From: an uncultured Collinsella sp.
GTDB taxonomy: Bacteria; Actinomycetota; Coriobacteriia; Coriobacteriales; Coriobacteriaceae
Assembly: GCA_902496335.1 (NCBI GenBank)
Contig: CABVAO010000081.1
Location: 1 to 5,025, forward strand
Direction: 5' to 3'
Length of the DNA stretch: 5,025 bases
Below, in pieces: positions 1-5,025 of this stretch. The notes beneath the pieces were generated by a model. That model was not told where the DNA came from. It did not search any database and worked only from the letters and a program-made list of their open reading frames with translations. How positions within the stretch are numbered: position 1 is the first letter of the stretch; every line of letters starts with the position of its first letter. A program made the position numbers and the translations under genes.

Positions 1-50
1 CGACCGACGATTGAACGTCAGATTGCCGCTTAGGGGCGTTTGCAGCGTCG
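1..50. other. left-edge stretch, possible tail of a converging gene
   Basis: No complete feature fits here. Read on the plus strand from base 1, the frame gives ten codons (RPTIERQIAA) and then a TAG stop at 31-33, which could be the C-terminal end of a gene converging on ileS. Ten codons are too few to identify anything, and another plus frame also stays open past this point. On the minus strand no ATG lies downstream of ileS, so there is no sign of a closely following operon partner within the window. Confidence 0.2.
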
Positions 51-85
51 GTAGGTTACGGCGTTCTACGAACGCCGTAACCTAC
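51..85. terminator. perfect 15-bp stem-loop over the ileS stop codon
   Basis: GTAGGTTACGGCGTT (51-65) is the exact reverse complement of 71-85, leaving a 5-nt loop at 66-70. The ileS stop codon (82-84, TAG on the minus strand) lies inside the stem arm, so the hairpin forms only after ribosomes have cleared the end. On neither strand is the stem followed by a run of T, so it is not a textbook intrinsic terminator. It could be a U-tract-free terminator, a bidirectional one between convergent genes, or an mRNA 3'-end stabiliser. The stem itself is certain; the terminator role is inferred. Confidence 0.5.
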
Positions 86-2883
86 AAAGCATCGGCGCAG
101 CGCTTGCAAATATGCGCGTGGCCGTTGTACTCGCCAACGGTGGTGCGGTAGTTCCAGCAACGGTCGCAGCACTCGCCCTCGGCTGCCTCGATGGCAACGG
201 AGAGCTCCTCGCCCTGGGTCAGCTCAACATCGGAGACGATGTAGAACTCGGCCAGGTCGACGGCCTTATCACCGGTCAGCAGCGCGTACATCTCTGCGGG
301 AACGACTGCCTTGACGCGAACCTGCTGGCTCTTGGTGAAAGTGCCGGCAGAACGGGCATCCTCAAGGGCCTTGGTCACGGCGCTACGTAACTCGAGTGAA
401 GCCTCAAGCACGCCCTCGAACTCATTGGCCTCGTCGACCGTGATGGGCGACTTGTACCAATCGAGCAGCGCGGCGTACTTCTGGTGGTCGACGCAACCGG
501 CGGGCGCATAGGCCATGGCCTCGTCGACCGTGTAGGACAGGATCGGCTGCAGGTCGCGCATGAGCATCGAGAAGAGCTCGGCAAGCACGGTCTGGGCGCT
601 GCGGCGCTCGAGAGAGCCGGGCTTGTCACAGTACAGACGGTCCTTCAGGGCATCGAGGTACACGTTGGAAAGCTCGGTAACCACGAAGTCGTAAAGTGCA
701 CGGTAAGCGCGCGGGAACTCGTAGCAAGAGTAAGCGTCGTCGACCTCGGCCTGAACCTGGGTCAGACGGGCAACCATGAGCTTGTCGAGCGGCAGCAGGT
801 CGGCAAAGGCGACGCCGTCGGTCTCGGGCTCAAACTGACCCTCGAGCTCGGAGAGCAAGAAGCGCAGTGTGTTGCGGAAACGACGGTAGGCATCGGATGT
901 ACGAGCAAGGATCTCGTGGTCGATGGAGACGTCGGAGCTGGTGTCGACGGAGGCAACCCACAGACGGATGATGTCAGCGCCCATCTCGTCGCAGACCTTG
1001 TTGGGGTCGATGACATTGCCGAGCGACTTGGACATCTTGCGGCCCTGGCCATCGAGCGTGAAGCCCTGAGAGACGACCGCCTTGTACGGAGCATGACCGT
1101 TGGCACCCACCGAGGTGAGCAGCGAGCTCTGGAACCAACCGCGGTGCTGGTCGGAGCCCTCGAGGTACACATCCGCCGGATACTCCAGCTCGGGACGGTA
1201 CTCGCAGACGGCCTTCCAGGAAACGCCGGAATCCCACCACACGTCGAGGATGTCCTTATCGGCCTTGAGGTGATGACCGCCGCACTTGGGGCAGACGCAG
1301 GCCTCGCCCAGGTAGCTCTCGGGAGCGTCGGTGAACCAGGCGTCGGAGCCCTTCTCGTGGAAGAGCTTGATGACGGCGTCGAGCGTGGCGTCGTTCATGA
1401 CCTTCTCGCCGCAGTCGGCGCAAGTGTAGCTAGGGATAGGCACGCCCCAGTTGCGCTGGCGGCTGATGCACCAGTCGGGACGCTGCTCGACCATGGCGCC
1501 AATGCGGTTGGCGGCATGGGCCGGATACCACTTGACGTTCTCGCGGACCTCCTTGCCAGCCTGCTCACGCAGACCCGTCTTGTCCATCGAGACGAACCAC
1601 TGGTCGGTAGCACGGAAGAGCACCGGGTGCTTGCAGCGCCAGCAGTGCGGATAGCTGTGCGTGATCTTCTTCTCGAGGACCAGGGTGCCGCGCTCGCGCA
1701 GGAACTCGATGATATGCGGGTTGGCCTCGTCGGTATCCATGCCGCTGAAGGGGCCACCGGTGCCAAACTCCTCACCGGTGTAGAACTTGCCGTCGTCATC
1801 GACCGGCATGCAGATGTCGGTGATGCCCTCCTTGAGGCAGGCAAAGTAGTCGTCGACGCCGTGGCCGGGCGAGTTGTGGACGATACCGGTACCGTCATCG
1901 ACACCGACGTAATCGGCCAGCAGCGCCACACCCTCGACACCGTCAAAGATCGGCTGCTTGTAGTGGATGTGGTGGAAGGTCTCGGCGGGAACCACATAGG
2001 GCTTGCCGTCGACCATAACCGGGGTGTACTCCCAGCCAAACTCCTCACAGCACTTGGGAGCCAGGTCCTCGAGCATGACCTCGGCACGACCATCGTGCTC
2101 AACGGCAACGTAGGCGGCGCCGGGCTTGAGGGAAACGGCCTGGTCGGAGGGGATGGTCCACGGCGTGGTCGTCCAGATGATAAAGTCAACCGGGCCGTCG
2201 AAGTTCTCGAGGCCGGCGGGCTTGGAAGTCATCTCGAAGCGCACGAAAATGGACGGGCTCGTCTCGTCGGAGTACTCAATCTCGGCCTCGGCTAGCGCGG
2301 TGTGGCAGTGCTTGCACCAGTGAACCGGCTTGTGGCCGCGATAGATCATGCCCTTATCGAACATGGCCTTGAAGACCTCGATGTCGGCGGCATCGTGCTG
2401 GTGATAGAGCGTCAGGTAGGGGTTGTCCCAGTCGCCGAGCACGCCCAGACGACGGAAGCCGGCCTTCTGCAGCTCGATGTTCTCGACAGCGAACTCGTTG
2501 CAGAGCTCACGGATCTTGGCCGTGGGGGTCTGGTTGAACTTCTCGGTGCCGAGCTTCTCCTCGACCTTGTGCTCGATCGGCTGGCCGTGGCAGTCCCAAC
2601 CGGGGACATAGGGAACCTCATAACCCTGCATCATCCAGTAGCGGTTGATCATGTCCTTGGAGATCTTGTTCATGGCATGGCCGATGTGGATCGGACCGTT
2701 GGCGTACGGAGGGCCGTCGTGCAGCACGAACTTCTTGTGACCCTCGTTCTTCTTCAGAACCTGCTCGTAGACCTTGTTGTCCTGCCAGTCCTTGAGTCGC
2801 TTGGGCTCGGACTTGGAAAGACCGGCACGCATGGGAAAACCGGTCTTGGGCAGATTCATCGACTGCTTGTACTCGTTTGCCAC
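82..2883 (-). CDS. ileS: isoleucine--tRNA ligase (IleS)
   Basis: This is a cytoplasmic class I aminoacyl-tRNA synthetase that joins isoleucine to tRNA-Ile using ATP and edits misactivated valine. The 933-aa product shows the complete family signature. The HIGH motif is at residues 66-69 (in PPYANGPIHIGH). The CP1 editing domain has WTTTPWTIP at 237-245 and GTGIVHNSPGHGVDDY at about 331-346, where the usual HTAPGHG reads HNSPGHG. CWRC is at 414-417, SRQRNWGVPIP at 474-484, and KMSKS at 616-620. The C-terminal zinc knuckle has Cys pairs 906/909 and 926/929. Length and the C-terminal zinc site fit the standard bacterial type. I chose the GTG start at 2883 because a purine-rich ribosome site sits just before it; extension to an ATG at 2988 would run the protein through the T-box terminator. 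The gene is preceded by a T-box and is probably controlled by tRNA-Ile charging. It looks intact. Confidence 0.98.
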   Translation of the reverse strand: MANEYKQSMNLPKTGFPMRAGLSKSEPKRLKDWQDNKVYEQVLKKNEGHKKFVLHDGPPYANGPIHIGHAMNKISKDMINRYWMMQGYEVPYVPGWDCHGQPIEHKVEEKLGTEKFNQTPTAKIRELCNEFAVENIELQKAGFRRLGVLGDWDNPYLTLYHQHDAADIEVFKAMFDKGMIYRGHKPVHWCKHCHTALAEAEIEYSDETSPSIFVRFEMTSKPAGLENFDGPVDFIIWTTTPWTIPSDQAVSLKPGAAYVAVEHDGRAEVMLEDLAPKCCEEFGWEYTPVMVDGKPYVVPAETFHHIHYKQPIFDGVEGVALLADYVGVDDGTGIVHNSPGHGVDDYFACLKEGITDICMPVDDDGKFYTGEEFGTGGPFSGMDTDEANPHIIEFLRERGTLVLEKKITHSYPHCWRCKHPVLFRATDQWFVSMDKTGLREQAGKEVRENVKWYPAHAANRIGAMVEQRPDWCISRQRNWGVPIPSYTCADCGEKVMNDATLDAVIKLFHEKGSDAWFTDAPESYLGEACVCPKCGGHHLKADKDILDVWWDSGVSWKAVCEYRPELEYPADVYLEGSDQHRGWFQSSLLTSVGANGHAPYKAVVSQGFTLDGQGRKMSKSLGNVIDPNKVCDEMGADIIRLWVASVDTSSDVSIDHEILARTSDAYRRFRNTLRFLLSELEGQFEPETDGVAFADLLPLDKLMVARLTQVQAEVDDAYSCYEFPRAYRALYDFVVTELSNVYLDALKDRLYCDKPGSLERRSAQTVLAELFSMLMRDLQPILSYTVDEAMAYAPAGCVDHQKYAALLDWYKSPITVDEANEFEGVLEASLELRSAVTKALEDARSAGTFTKSQQVRVKAVVPAEMYALLTGDKAVDLAEFYIVSDVELTQGEELSVAIEAAEGECCDRCWNYRTTVGEYNGHAHICKRCADAL

Positions 2884-2887
2884 GGTA

Positions 2888-2895
2888 CCCCTTTC
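2888..2895 (-). promoter_or_regulatory. ribosome binding site fixing the GTG start of ileS
   Basis: On the minus strand GAAAGGGG is followed by TACC and then GTG. Measured from the AAAGG core the spacing is 6 nt, which is good for a start codon. An ATG at 2897-2895 overlaps this site but is out of frame with ileS. The next in-frame ATG (codon 9) has no comparable purine tract at the right distance, so GTG is the best-supported start. Confidence 0.75.
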
Positions 2896-2926
2896 ATGTC
2901 GTGGGCGCGCACGCCCATTGGGCACC

Positions 2927-2963
2927 AAAAAAGCGCCCGTCCCTACAAGCTGGGACGAAGCGC
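2927..2963 (-). terminator. T-box attenuator terminator upstream of ileS
   Basis: CGTCCC (2957-2952) pairs with GGGACG (2943-2938) across the loop AGCTTGTA. The stem extends through a wobble and a bulge to GCGC (2963-2960) with GCGC (2936-2933), and six T follow (2932-2927). It shares the bases 2960-2947 with the antiterminator, so the two folds exclude each other, as expected of a transcription-attenuation T-box. Confidence 0.87.
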
Positions 2964-3221
2964 CGCAAAACGAGCTGTACGCCCGCAAAAGCTCTTCGCT
3001 TAACCACCCAGCTTAGATGCCCTCGCCCGCGTAATCGCGCGCTCGCATCCGTTACTCGGCTGGCCTGTATCGACGACCATCTCGGCGATATCTACTAAGA
3101 TGTGCCTGTGCGGCACATCCGTTGGGACCGCAGCTCCGGGGTGATTTTCATCGGTCGCATGCACGGGTTCTCAGCGCTCCCCGCTCTCTGTAGCATGCGG
3201 ACGGCCGACTACTCGTCCCCA
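2927..3221 (-). promoter_or_regulatory. T-box riboswitch (tRNA-Ile responsive) of ileS
   Basis: The leader has the T-box parts in order on the minus strand. Stem I closes with GGGAC (3219-3215) pairing GTCCC (3128-3124). An AGTA motif near 3212-3209 faces the specifier loop. TCGG (3208-3205) pairs CCGA (3154-3151), and CGCATGC (3199-3193) pairs GCATGCG (3162-3156). An AGAGAG bulge and a CGGG/CCCG-closed 12-nt loop form the distal end. The specifier ATC (3145-3143) is followed by a purine, as expected, and matches isoleucine. Next come a GATGTGCC/GGCACATC hairpin (3119-3099), a possible Stem II region and a GATGC/GCATC Stem III (3049-3016). The antiterminator pairs AAGCTGGG (3014-3007) with 2954-2947 and GCGAAG (2999-2994) with 2960-2955, leaving the 7-nt bulge TGGTTAA (3006-3000). 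Its first four bases TGGT can pair with the ACCA end of tRNA-Ile; the last three depart from the usual ACC. Uncharged tRNA-Ile should favour read-through into ileS. Confidence 0.93.
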
Positions 3222-3239
3222 TCAATGCTCATGCGGTGT

Positions 3240-3275
3240 ATGCTAGCACGTTCCGCGCCGGCGAAAAACCCTCAA
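3240..3275 (-). promoter_or_regulatory. candidate ileS promoter (extended -10)
   Basis: On the minus strand TGCTAGCAT (3248-3240) resembles an extended -10 (TGn + TAGCAT) and would start transcription around 3233, just before Stem I of the T-box. A TTGAGG at 3275-3270 lies 24 nt upstream, too far for a normal -35, and no good -35 sits at 17 nt. The alternative is TAAAAT at 3293-3288, which would give a longer leader. Position supports a promoter here; the exact hexamers are uncertain. Confidence 0.3.
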
Positions 3276-3277
3276 CA

Positions 3278-3305
3278 TTGGTTTCATATTTTAGAAATTT
3301 ATCGT
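3278..3305 (+). promoter_or_regulatory. candidate promoter of the dehydrogenase gene
   Basis: The only AT-rich patch in the divergent region (3271-3300 has 7 G/C of 30) contains TTGGTT (3278-3283) and TATCGT (3300-3305) with a 16-nt spacer. Transcription would begin near 3312, leaving a leader of about 58 nt. Both hexamers are weak matches. No convincing operator palindrome is visible nearby. Confidence 0.27.
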
Positions 3306-3369
3306 GGTCGCGAGCATTCTCTAGGAGCAAAATACCTGAAAGCACTCCATCTCACGAAAGAAGGTACCT

Positions 3370-4452
3370 ATGCGCACAATTGGAATGAGCGACTACACCG
3401 TTGGCGAGGATTGCTTTACCGAGCTGCCCGCCGCACTGGCAGAGTACGGCGCGAAGAAGGTCGCCATCATTGGCGGCAAGCGAGCCCTGGCTGCGGCGCT
3501 GCCGGGCATCGAGGCGGCACTTGAAGGTACCGATGTCGAGGTCCTGGAGACGCGCGTCTATGGCACCAACAGTACGCGTGCCAATATTGCCAAGGTTGTG
3601 AACTCCCCTGCCTGCCAGGAAGCCGACGTGCTCATTGCTTGCGGCGGCGGCAAGGCGCTCGACACCGTGAAGACCGCAGCCATCGAGCTCAAGAAGATCG
3701 TCTTTACGGTCCCGACGATCTGTTCCAACTGCTCCGCCGCGACCGCCATTGCCGTCGTGTACAACGACGACGGCTCGCTCGAGGGCTATTCATACCCCAA
3801 CCGACCGGCGCACATCTTCATCAACCCCAAGATCATCGCCGAAGCTCCGGCGGAGTACTTCTGGGCCGGCGTGGGTGATGCCCTGTCCAAGCAGCCCGAG
3901 GTCGAATACGCCACGAGCGCCGGTAATTTGGAGCATACCGCCGGTCTTGGCCTGGCACTCGCCCACACCTGCTCCGAGCCGCTGTTTACTTATGGCGTCC
4001 AGGGTCTTGAGGACGTGCGCCGGAATCTGTCGAGCGAGGCCGTCAAGCAGATCGCGCTCGACATCGTGGTCAACACGGGTTATGTCTCGAACCTGACCAA
4101 CCAAAACGATTACTACTACAACTCGAGCGTGGCGCACGCGTTCTACAATGCGACGTGCAGCATTCCGCGCGAGGGAACCTATCTGCACGGTGAGGTCGTG
4201 AGCCTGGGCGTGCTCGTGCTGTTTGCCTATACGGGCGATACCGAGAGCCTTGAACGCTACGCCGCCTTTAACAAGCAGATGGGCCTGCCCGTAACGCTTG
4301 AGCAGGTCGGACTTTCCGAGGCCGACATCCCTGCCCTGTGCGAATACGCACACGCCACCAACGAGTGGAAGCAAGGCAACCCGGAGCCCTTCACCGACGA
4401 AAAGTTCGCCGCCGCCATCAAGGCCGCCAACGCCTACGGCCACACGCTCTAG
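3370..4452 (+). CDS. iron-containing alcohol dehydrogenase, glycerol dehydrogenase-like
   Basis: This is a predicted cytoplasmic NAD(P)-dependent metal alcohol/hydroxyacid dehydrogenase of the GldA-like branch, 360 aa, the usual family length. An N-terminal nucleotide-binding half carries VAIIGGKRAL (31-40) and GGGKALDTVK (92-101). VPTICSNCSAAT lies at 114-125. The C-terminal helical half supplies the metal ligands: Asp170 (AGVGDALSK), His256 (SSVAHAFYN) and His273 (YLHGEVVS), matching the Asp/His/His triad of glycerol dehydrogenase. Where glycerol dehydrogenases normally have an Asp (VPTIASTDAP), this protein has Cys121. From memory, E. coli HcxA (YbdH) also has Cys there and acts on 2-hydroxycarboxylates, so glycerol may not be the substrate. 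The ATG at 3370 follows AAAGAAGG (3357-3364) at 5 nt; an in-frame ATG five codons later lacks such a site. The gene diverges from ileS and ends in its own strong terminator, so it is likely monocistronic. Family is certain; substrate is not. Confidence 0.95.
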   Translation: MRTIGMSDYTVGEDCFTELPAALAEYGAKKVAIIGGKRALAAALPGIEAALEGTDVEVLETRVYGTNSTRANIAKVVNSPACQEADVLIACGGGKALDTVKTAAIELKKIVFTVPTICSNCSAATAIAVVYNDDGSLEGYSYPNRPAHIFINPKIIAEAPAEYFWAGVGDALSKQPEVEYATSAGNLEHTAGLGLALAHTCSEPLFTYGVQGLEDVRRNLSSEAVKQIALDIVVNTGYVSNLTNQNDYYYNSSVAHAFYNATCSIPREGTYLHGEVVSLGVLVLFAYTGDTESLERYAAFNKQMGLPVTLEQVGLSEADIPALCEYAHATNEWKQGNPEPFTDEKFAAAIKAANAYGHTL

Positions 4453-4461
4453 GCCTAGCCC

Positions 4462-4502
4462 AAAACCACCACAAGGGAGCAGTGCCCTTGTGGTGGTTTT
4501 TT
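4462..4502 (+). terminator. strong intrinsic terminator of the dehydrogenase gene
   Basis: AAAACCACCACAAGGG (4462-4477) is the exact reverse complement of 4485-4500, giving a 16-bp stem with a 7-nt loop and a T run at 4497-4502. It begins 9 nt after the stop codon of the dehydrogenase. The opposite strand ends in only four T, so any bidirectional activity would be weak. Confidence 0.93.
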
Positions 4503-4520
4503 ATTGCTCCACCATTCAGT

Positions 4521-4570
4521 TCGTACTCGAACCCGGTTCTTTACGAGAAAAGGTTCGGGTACGATTTTTT
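4521..4570 (+). terminator. second terminator-like hairpin
   Basis: TCGTACTCGAACC (4521-4533) pairs with GGTTCGGGTACGA (4552-4564) over 13 positions with one T-G wobble, and six T follow directly (4565-4570). The 18-nt loop can form a small TTCT/AGAA inner stem. GAACCCGGTTC at 4529-4539 offers a competing local fold. It looks like a backup terminator for the dehydrogenase transcript or the end of an unseen short RNA. Confidence 0.7.
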
Positions 4571-4619
4571 ATCGGAAATTCTGCGGAAGGACTACTCGGA
4601 ACGGTAAACAGGAACGAAC

Positions 4620-4664
4620 AAAGGCAGGGTATCATCGTGGTGATGGCATCCTGCCTTTTGTTTT
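4620..4664 (+). terminator. third terminator-like hairpin
   Basis: AAAGGCAGG (4620-4628) pairs perfectly with CCTGCCTTT (4650-4658). An inner CATC/GATG stem (4633-4636 with 4642-4645) can stack inside. The downstream tract is TTTTGTTTT, interrupted by one G, so termination would be weaker than at the two hairpins before it. Confidence 0.5.
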
Positions 4665-4727
4665 GCGGAACCAAGGTCGCTTTATACGAACTTGATCGCC
4701 ACTTATATGGCGCATTGATGGCAATTG

Positions 4728-4857
4728 CTGCGTACGTGCGTACCGGGAGCCCGTACACCTCTGGCAAGGCGTAACACACTAGACTTTGTTCCAAAGTCCG
4801 TGTGCTAAGGGGGCAGGCGCCTTAGAATTCCTGTGGAGTGTGTACGCACGTACGCAG
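4728..4857. repeat. perfect 16-bp inverted repeat flanking 98 bp
   Basis: CTGCGTACGTGCGTAC (4728-4743) recurs as its exact reverse complement at 4842-4857. The flanks do not show a target-site duplication (GCAATTG before, GAAAACG after). The 98 bp between the arms contain their own hairpin with nearly the same centre (4790 versus 4792.5) and a possible further AAGGCG/CGCCTT pairing (4765-4770 with 4818-4823), so the whole segment is a nested imperfect palindrome. Possible identities are a structured RNA, a recombinase site or invertible segment, or a small non-autonomous element. None is established. Confidence 0.85.
4775..4804. repeat. hairpin nested inside the 16-bp inverted repeat
   Basis: GACTTTG (4782-4788) pairs with CAAAGTC (4792-4798) around a 3-nt loop, and CACAC (4775-4779) pairs with GTGTG (4800-4804) beyond a small internal loop. 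No T run follows, so it is not a terminator. A further short stem CTAAGG/CCTTAG (4805-4810 with 4820-4825) lies immediately to its right. Confidence 0.65.
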
Positions 4858-4923
4858 GAAAACGGCAAAATTTCACTATATCGGGGCGTTCTTTCATCGG
4901 AGCGTATGGTATACACGGCTTAG

Positions 4924-4950
4924 TTCAACAAATAAGAATTTATATATAAA
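4924..4950 (+). promoter_or_regulatory. candidate promoter before the right-edge gene
   Basis: An alternating TATATATAAA tract (4941-4950) offers several -10-like hexamers, with TTCAAC (4924-4929) or TTAGTT (4920-4925) as weak -35 candidates at 15-17 nt. The -10-like sequence lies so close to the ATG at 4962 that transcription starting from it would leave almost no leader. The tract may therefore only be part of the AT-rich background. Confidence 0.25.
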
Positions 4951-4961
4951 AGAGAATACTG

Positions 4962-5025
4962 ATGAAACTGTTTTTATGTTCGCACTTTTCAAGTGTAGGA
5001 AGTCTGATAAAGGAAGAAATTGAAA
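4962..5025 (+). CDS. N-terminus of a probable peptidase E / class I amidotransferase-like protein (partial)
   Basis: From the ATG at 4962 the frame is open to the window edge for 21 codons, beginning MKLFLCSHFSSVGSLI and continuing with KEEIE. The opening hydrophobic beta-strand (KLFLCS) followed by a Ser-rich turn and an amphipathic helix is how proteins of the peptidase S51 (peptidase E / type 1 glutamine amidotransferase-like) family begin, and I recognise this opening from such proteins. The catalytic residues would lie beyond the edge, so the assignment is tentative. AAAAGAGA at 4948-4955 is a modest ribosome site 6 nt upstream. Codons are A/T-ending (TTA, AGT, ATA, GAA), unlike ileS and the dehydrogenase, which suggests acquired DNA or a recent arrival from a low-GC donor. 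Confidence 0.7.
   Translation, partial: MKLFLCSHFSSVGSLIKEEIE

Larger units (their letters stand above)
4453..4961. other. gene-free, hairpin-rich intergenic region
   Basis: No open frame here has a ribosome site, a sensible start or protein-like composition. The stretch holds three terminator-like hairpins (4462-4664), a low-structure spacer, a nested inverted repeat (4728-4857) and an increasingly AT-rich approach to the gene starting at 4962. No tRNA or recognisable RNA family was found by eye. Confidence 0.7.

Noticed and set aside
484..2295. Long 603-codon open frame on the plus strand opposite ileS
   Set aside because: It is the antisense shadow of a G/C-ending high-GC gene. The translation is low-complexity (V, L, G, D, H rich) with no family motif, while the minus-strand ileS is unmistakable over the same bases.
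2884..2988. N-terminal extension of IleS to an upstream ATG at 2988
   Set aside because: It would translate the T-box terminator and antiterminator. The GTG at 2883 has a good ribosome site and gives the normal protein beginning.
2302..3003. 233-codon plus-strand open frame across the ileS start and leader
   Set aside because: It is antisense to the IleS N-terminus and runs through the T-box terminator. No ribosome site or recognisable protein.
3121..3135. T-box-like TGGGACCGC on the plus strand, suggesting a riboswitch for the dehydrogenase
   Set aside because: It is the complement of the 3' side of Stem I of the minus-strand ileS T-box. No antiterminator or terminator pairs with it on the plus strand.
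3102..3524. 140-codon plus-strand frame overlapping the start of the dehydrogenase
   Set aside because: It covers the complement of the T-box and then reads the dehydrogenase gene in the wrong frame. No ribosome site or family resemblance.
3790..4443. 217-codon minus-strand frame opposite the dehydrogenase
   Set aside because: Antisense shadow of the conserved dehydrogenase coding sequence, with low-complexity translation.
4298..4794. Small frames on both strands across the dehydrogenase end and the terminators
   Set aside because: They read through strong terminator hairpins, lack ribosome sites and show no protein-like pattern.
4728..4857. Retron-type non-coding RNA (a1/a2 arms with hairpins)
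   Set aside because: Arm length and size are superficially compatible, but the next gene does not begin like a reverse transcriptase and no other retron feature is visible.
4838..5023. 61-codon plus-strand frame overlapping the right-edge gene
   Set aside because: It starts inside the inverted repeat without a ribosome site and overlaps, in another frame, the better-supported gene at 4962.

Overview
The window looks like chromosomal DNA from a high-GC Gram-positive bacterium. The best fit is a gut Coriobacteriia actinobacterium of the Collinsella type. This rests on the strongly G/C-ending codons, the style of the isoleucyl-tRNA synthetase and the T-box in front of it. The taxonomic call is inference from sequence style, not a database result.

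Layout: (1) Positions 1-85 hold a short left edge and a perfect 15-bp stem-loop that contains the ileS stop codon. (2) Positions 82-2883, minus strand, are a complete ileS with a GTG start (933 aa). (3) Positions 2884-3369 are a divergent intergenic region. Most of it is the ileS leader, a full-length T-box riboswitch on the minus strand with specifier ATC (Ile), an antiterminator and an intrinsic terminator. The rest is a short AT-rich patch that probably holds the promoter of the plus-strand gene. (4) Positions 3370-4452, plus strand, are an iron-containing alcohol dehydrogenase / glycerol-dehydrogenase-like enzyme (360 aa), followed by a very strong terminator. (5) Positions 4453-4961 contain no credible gene but are rich in structure: three terminator-like hairpins, then a perfect 16-bp inverted repeat with a second hairpin nested almost concentrically inside it. 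(6) From about 4920 the base composition drops sharply (28 G/C of 105 bases in 4921-5025), and the first 21 codons of a low-GC gene, probably a peptidase E (S51) / class I glutamine amidotransferase-like protein, run off the right edge.

How it works together: uncharged tRNA-Ile should stabilise the antiterminator and let transcription continue into ileS; charged tRNA-Ile should let the terminator form. The divergent dehydrogenase looks monocistronic, with its own start signal and terminator, and nothing in the sequence links it functionally to ileS. The right end reads as a boundary between resident high-GC sequence and AT-rich, possibly acquired DNA, with the inverted-repeat structure close to that boundary. 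That structure is the least explained object in the window.
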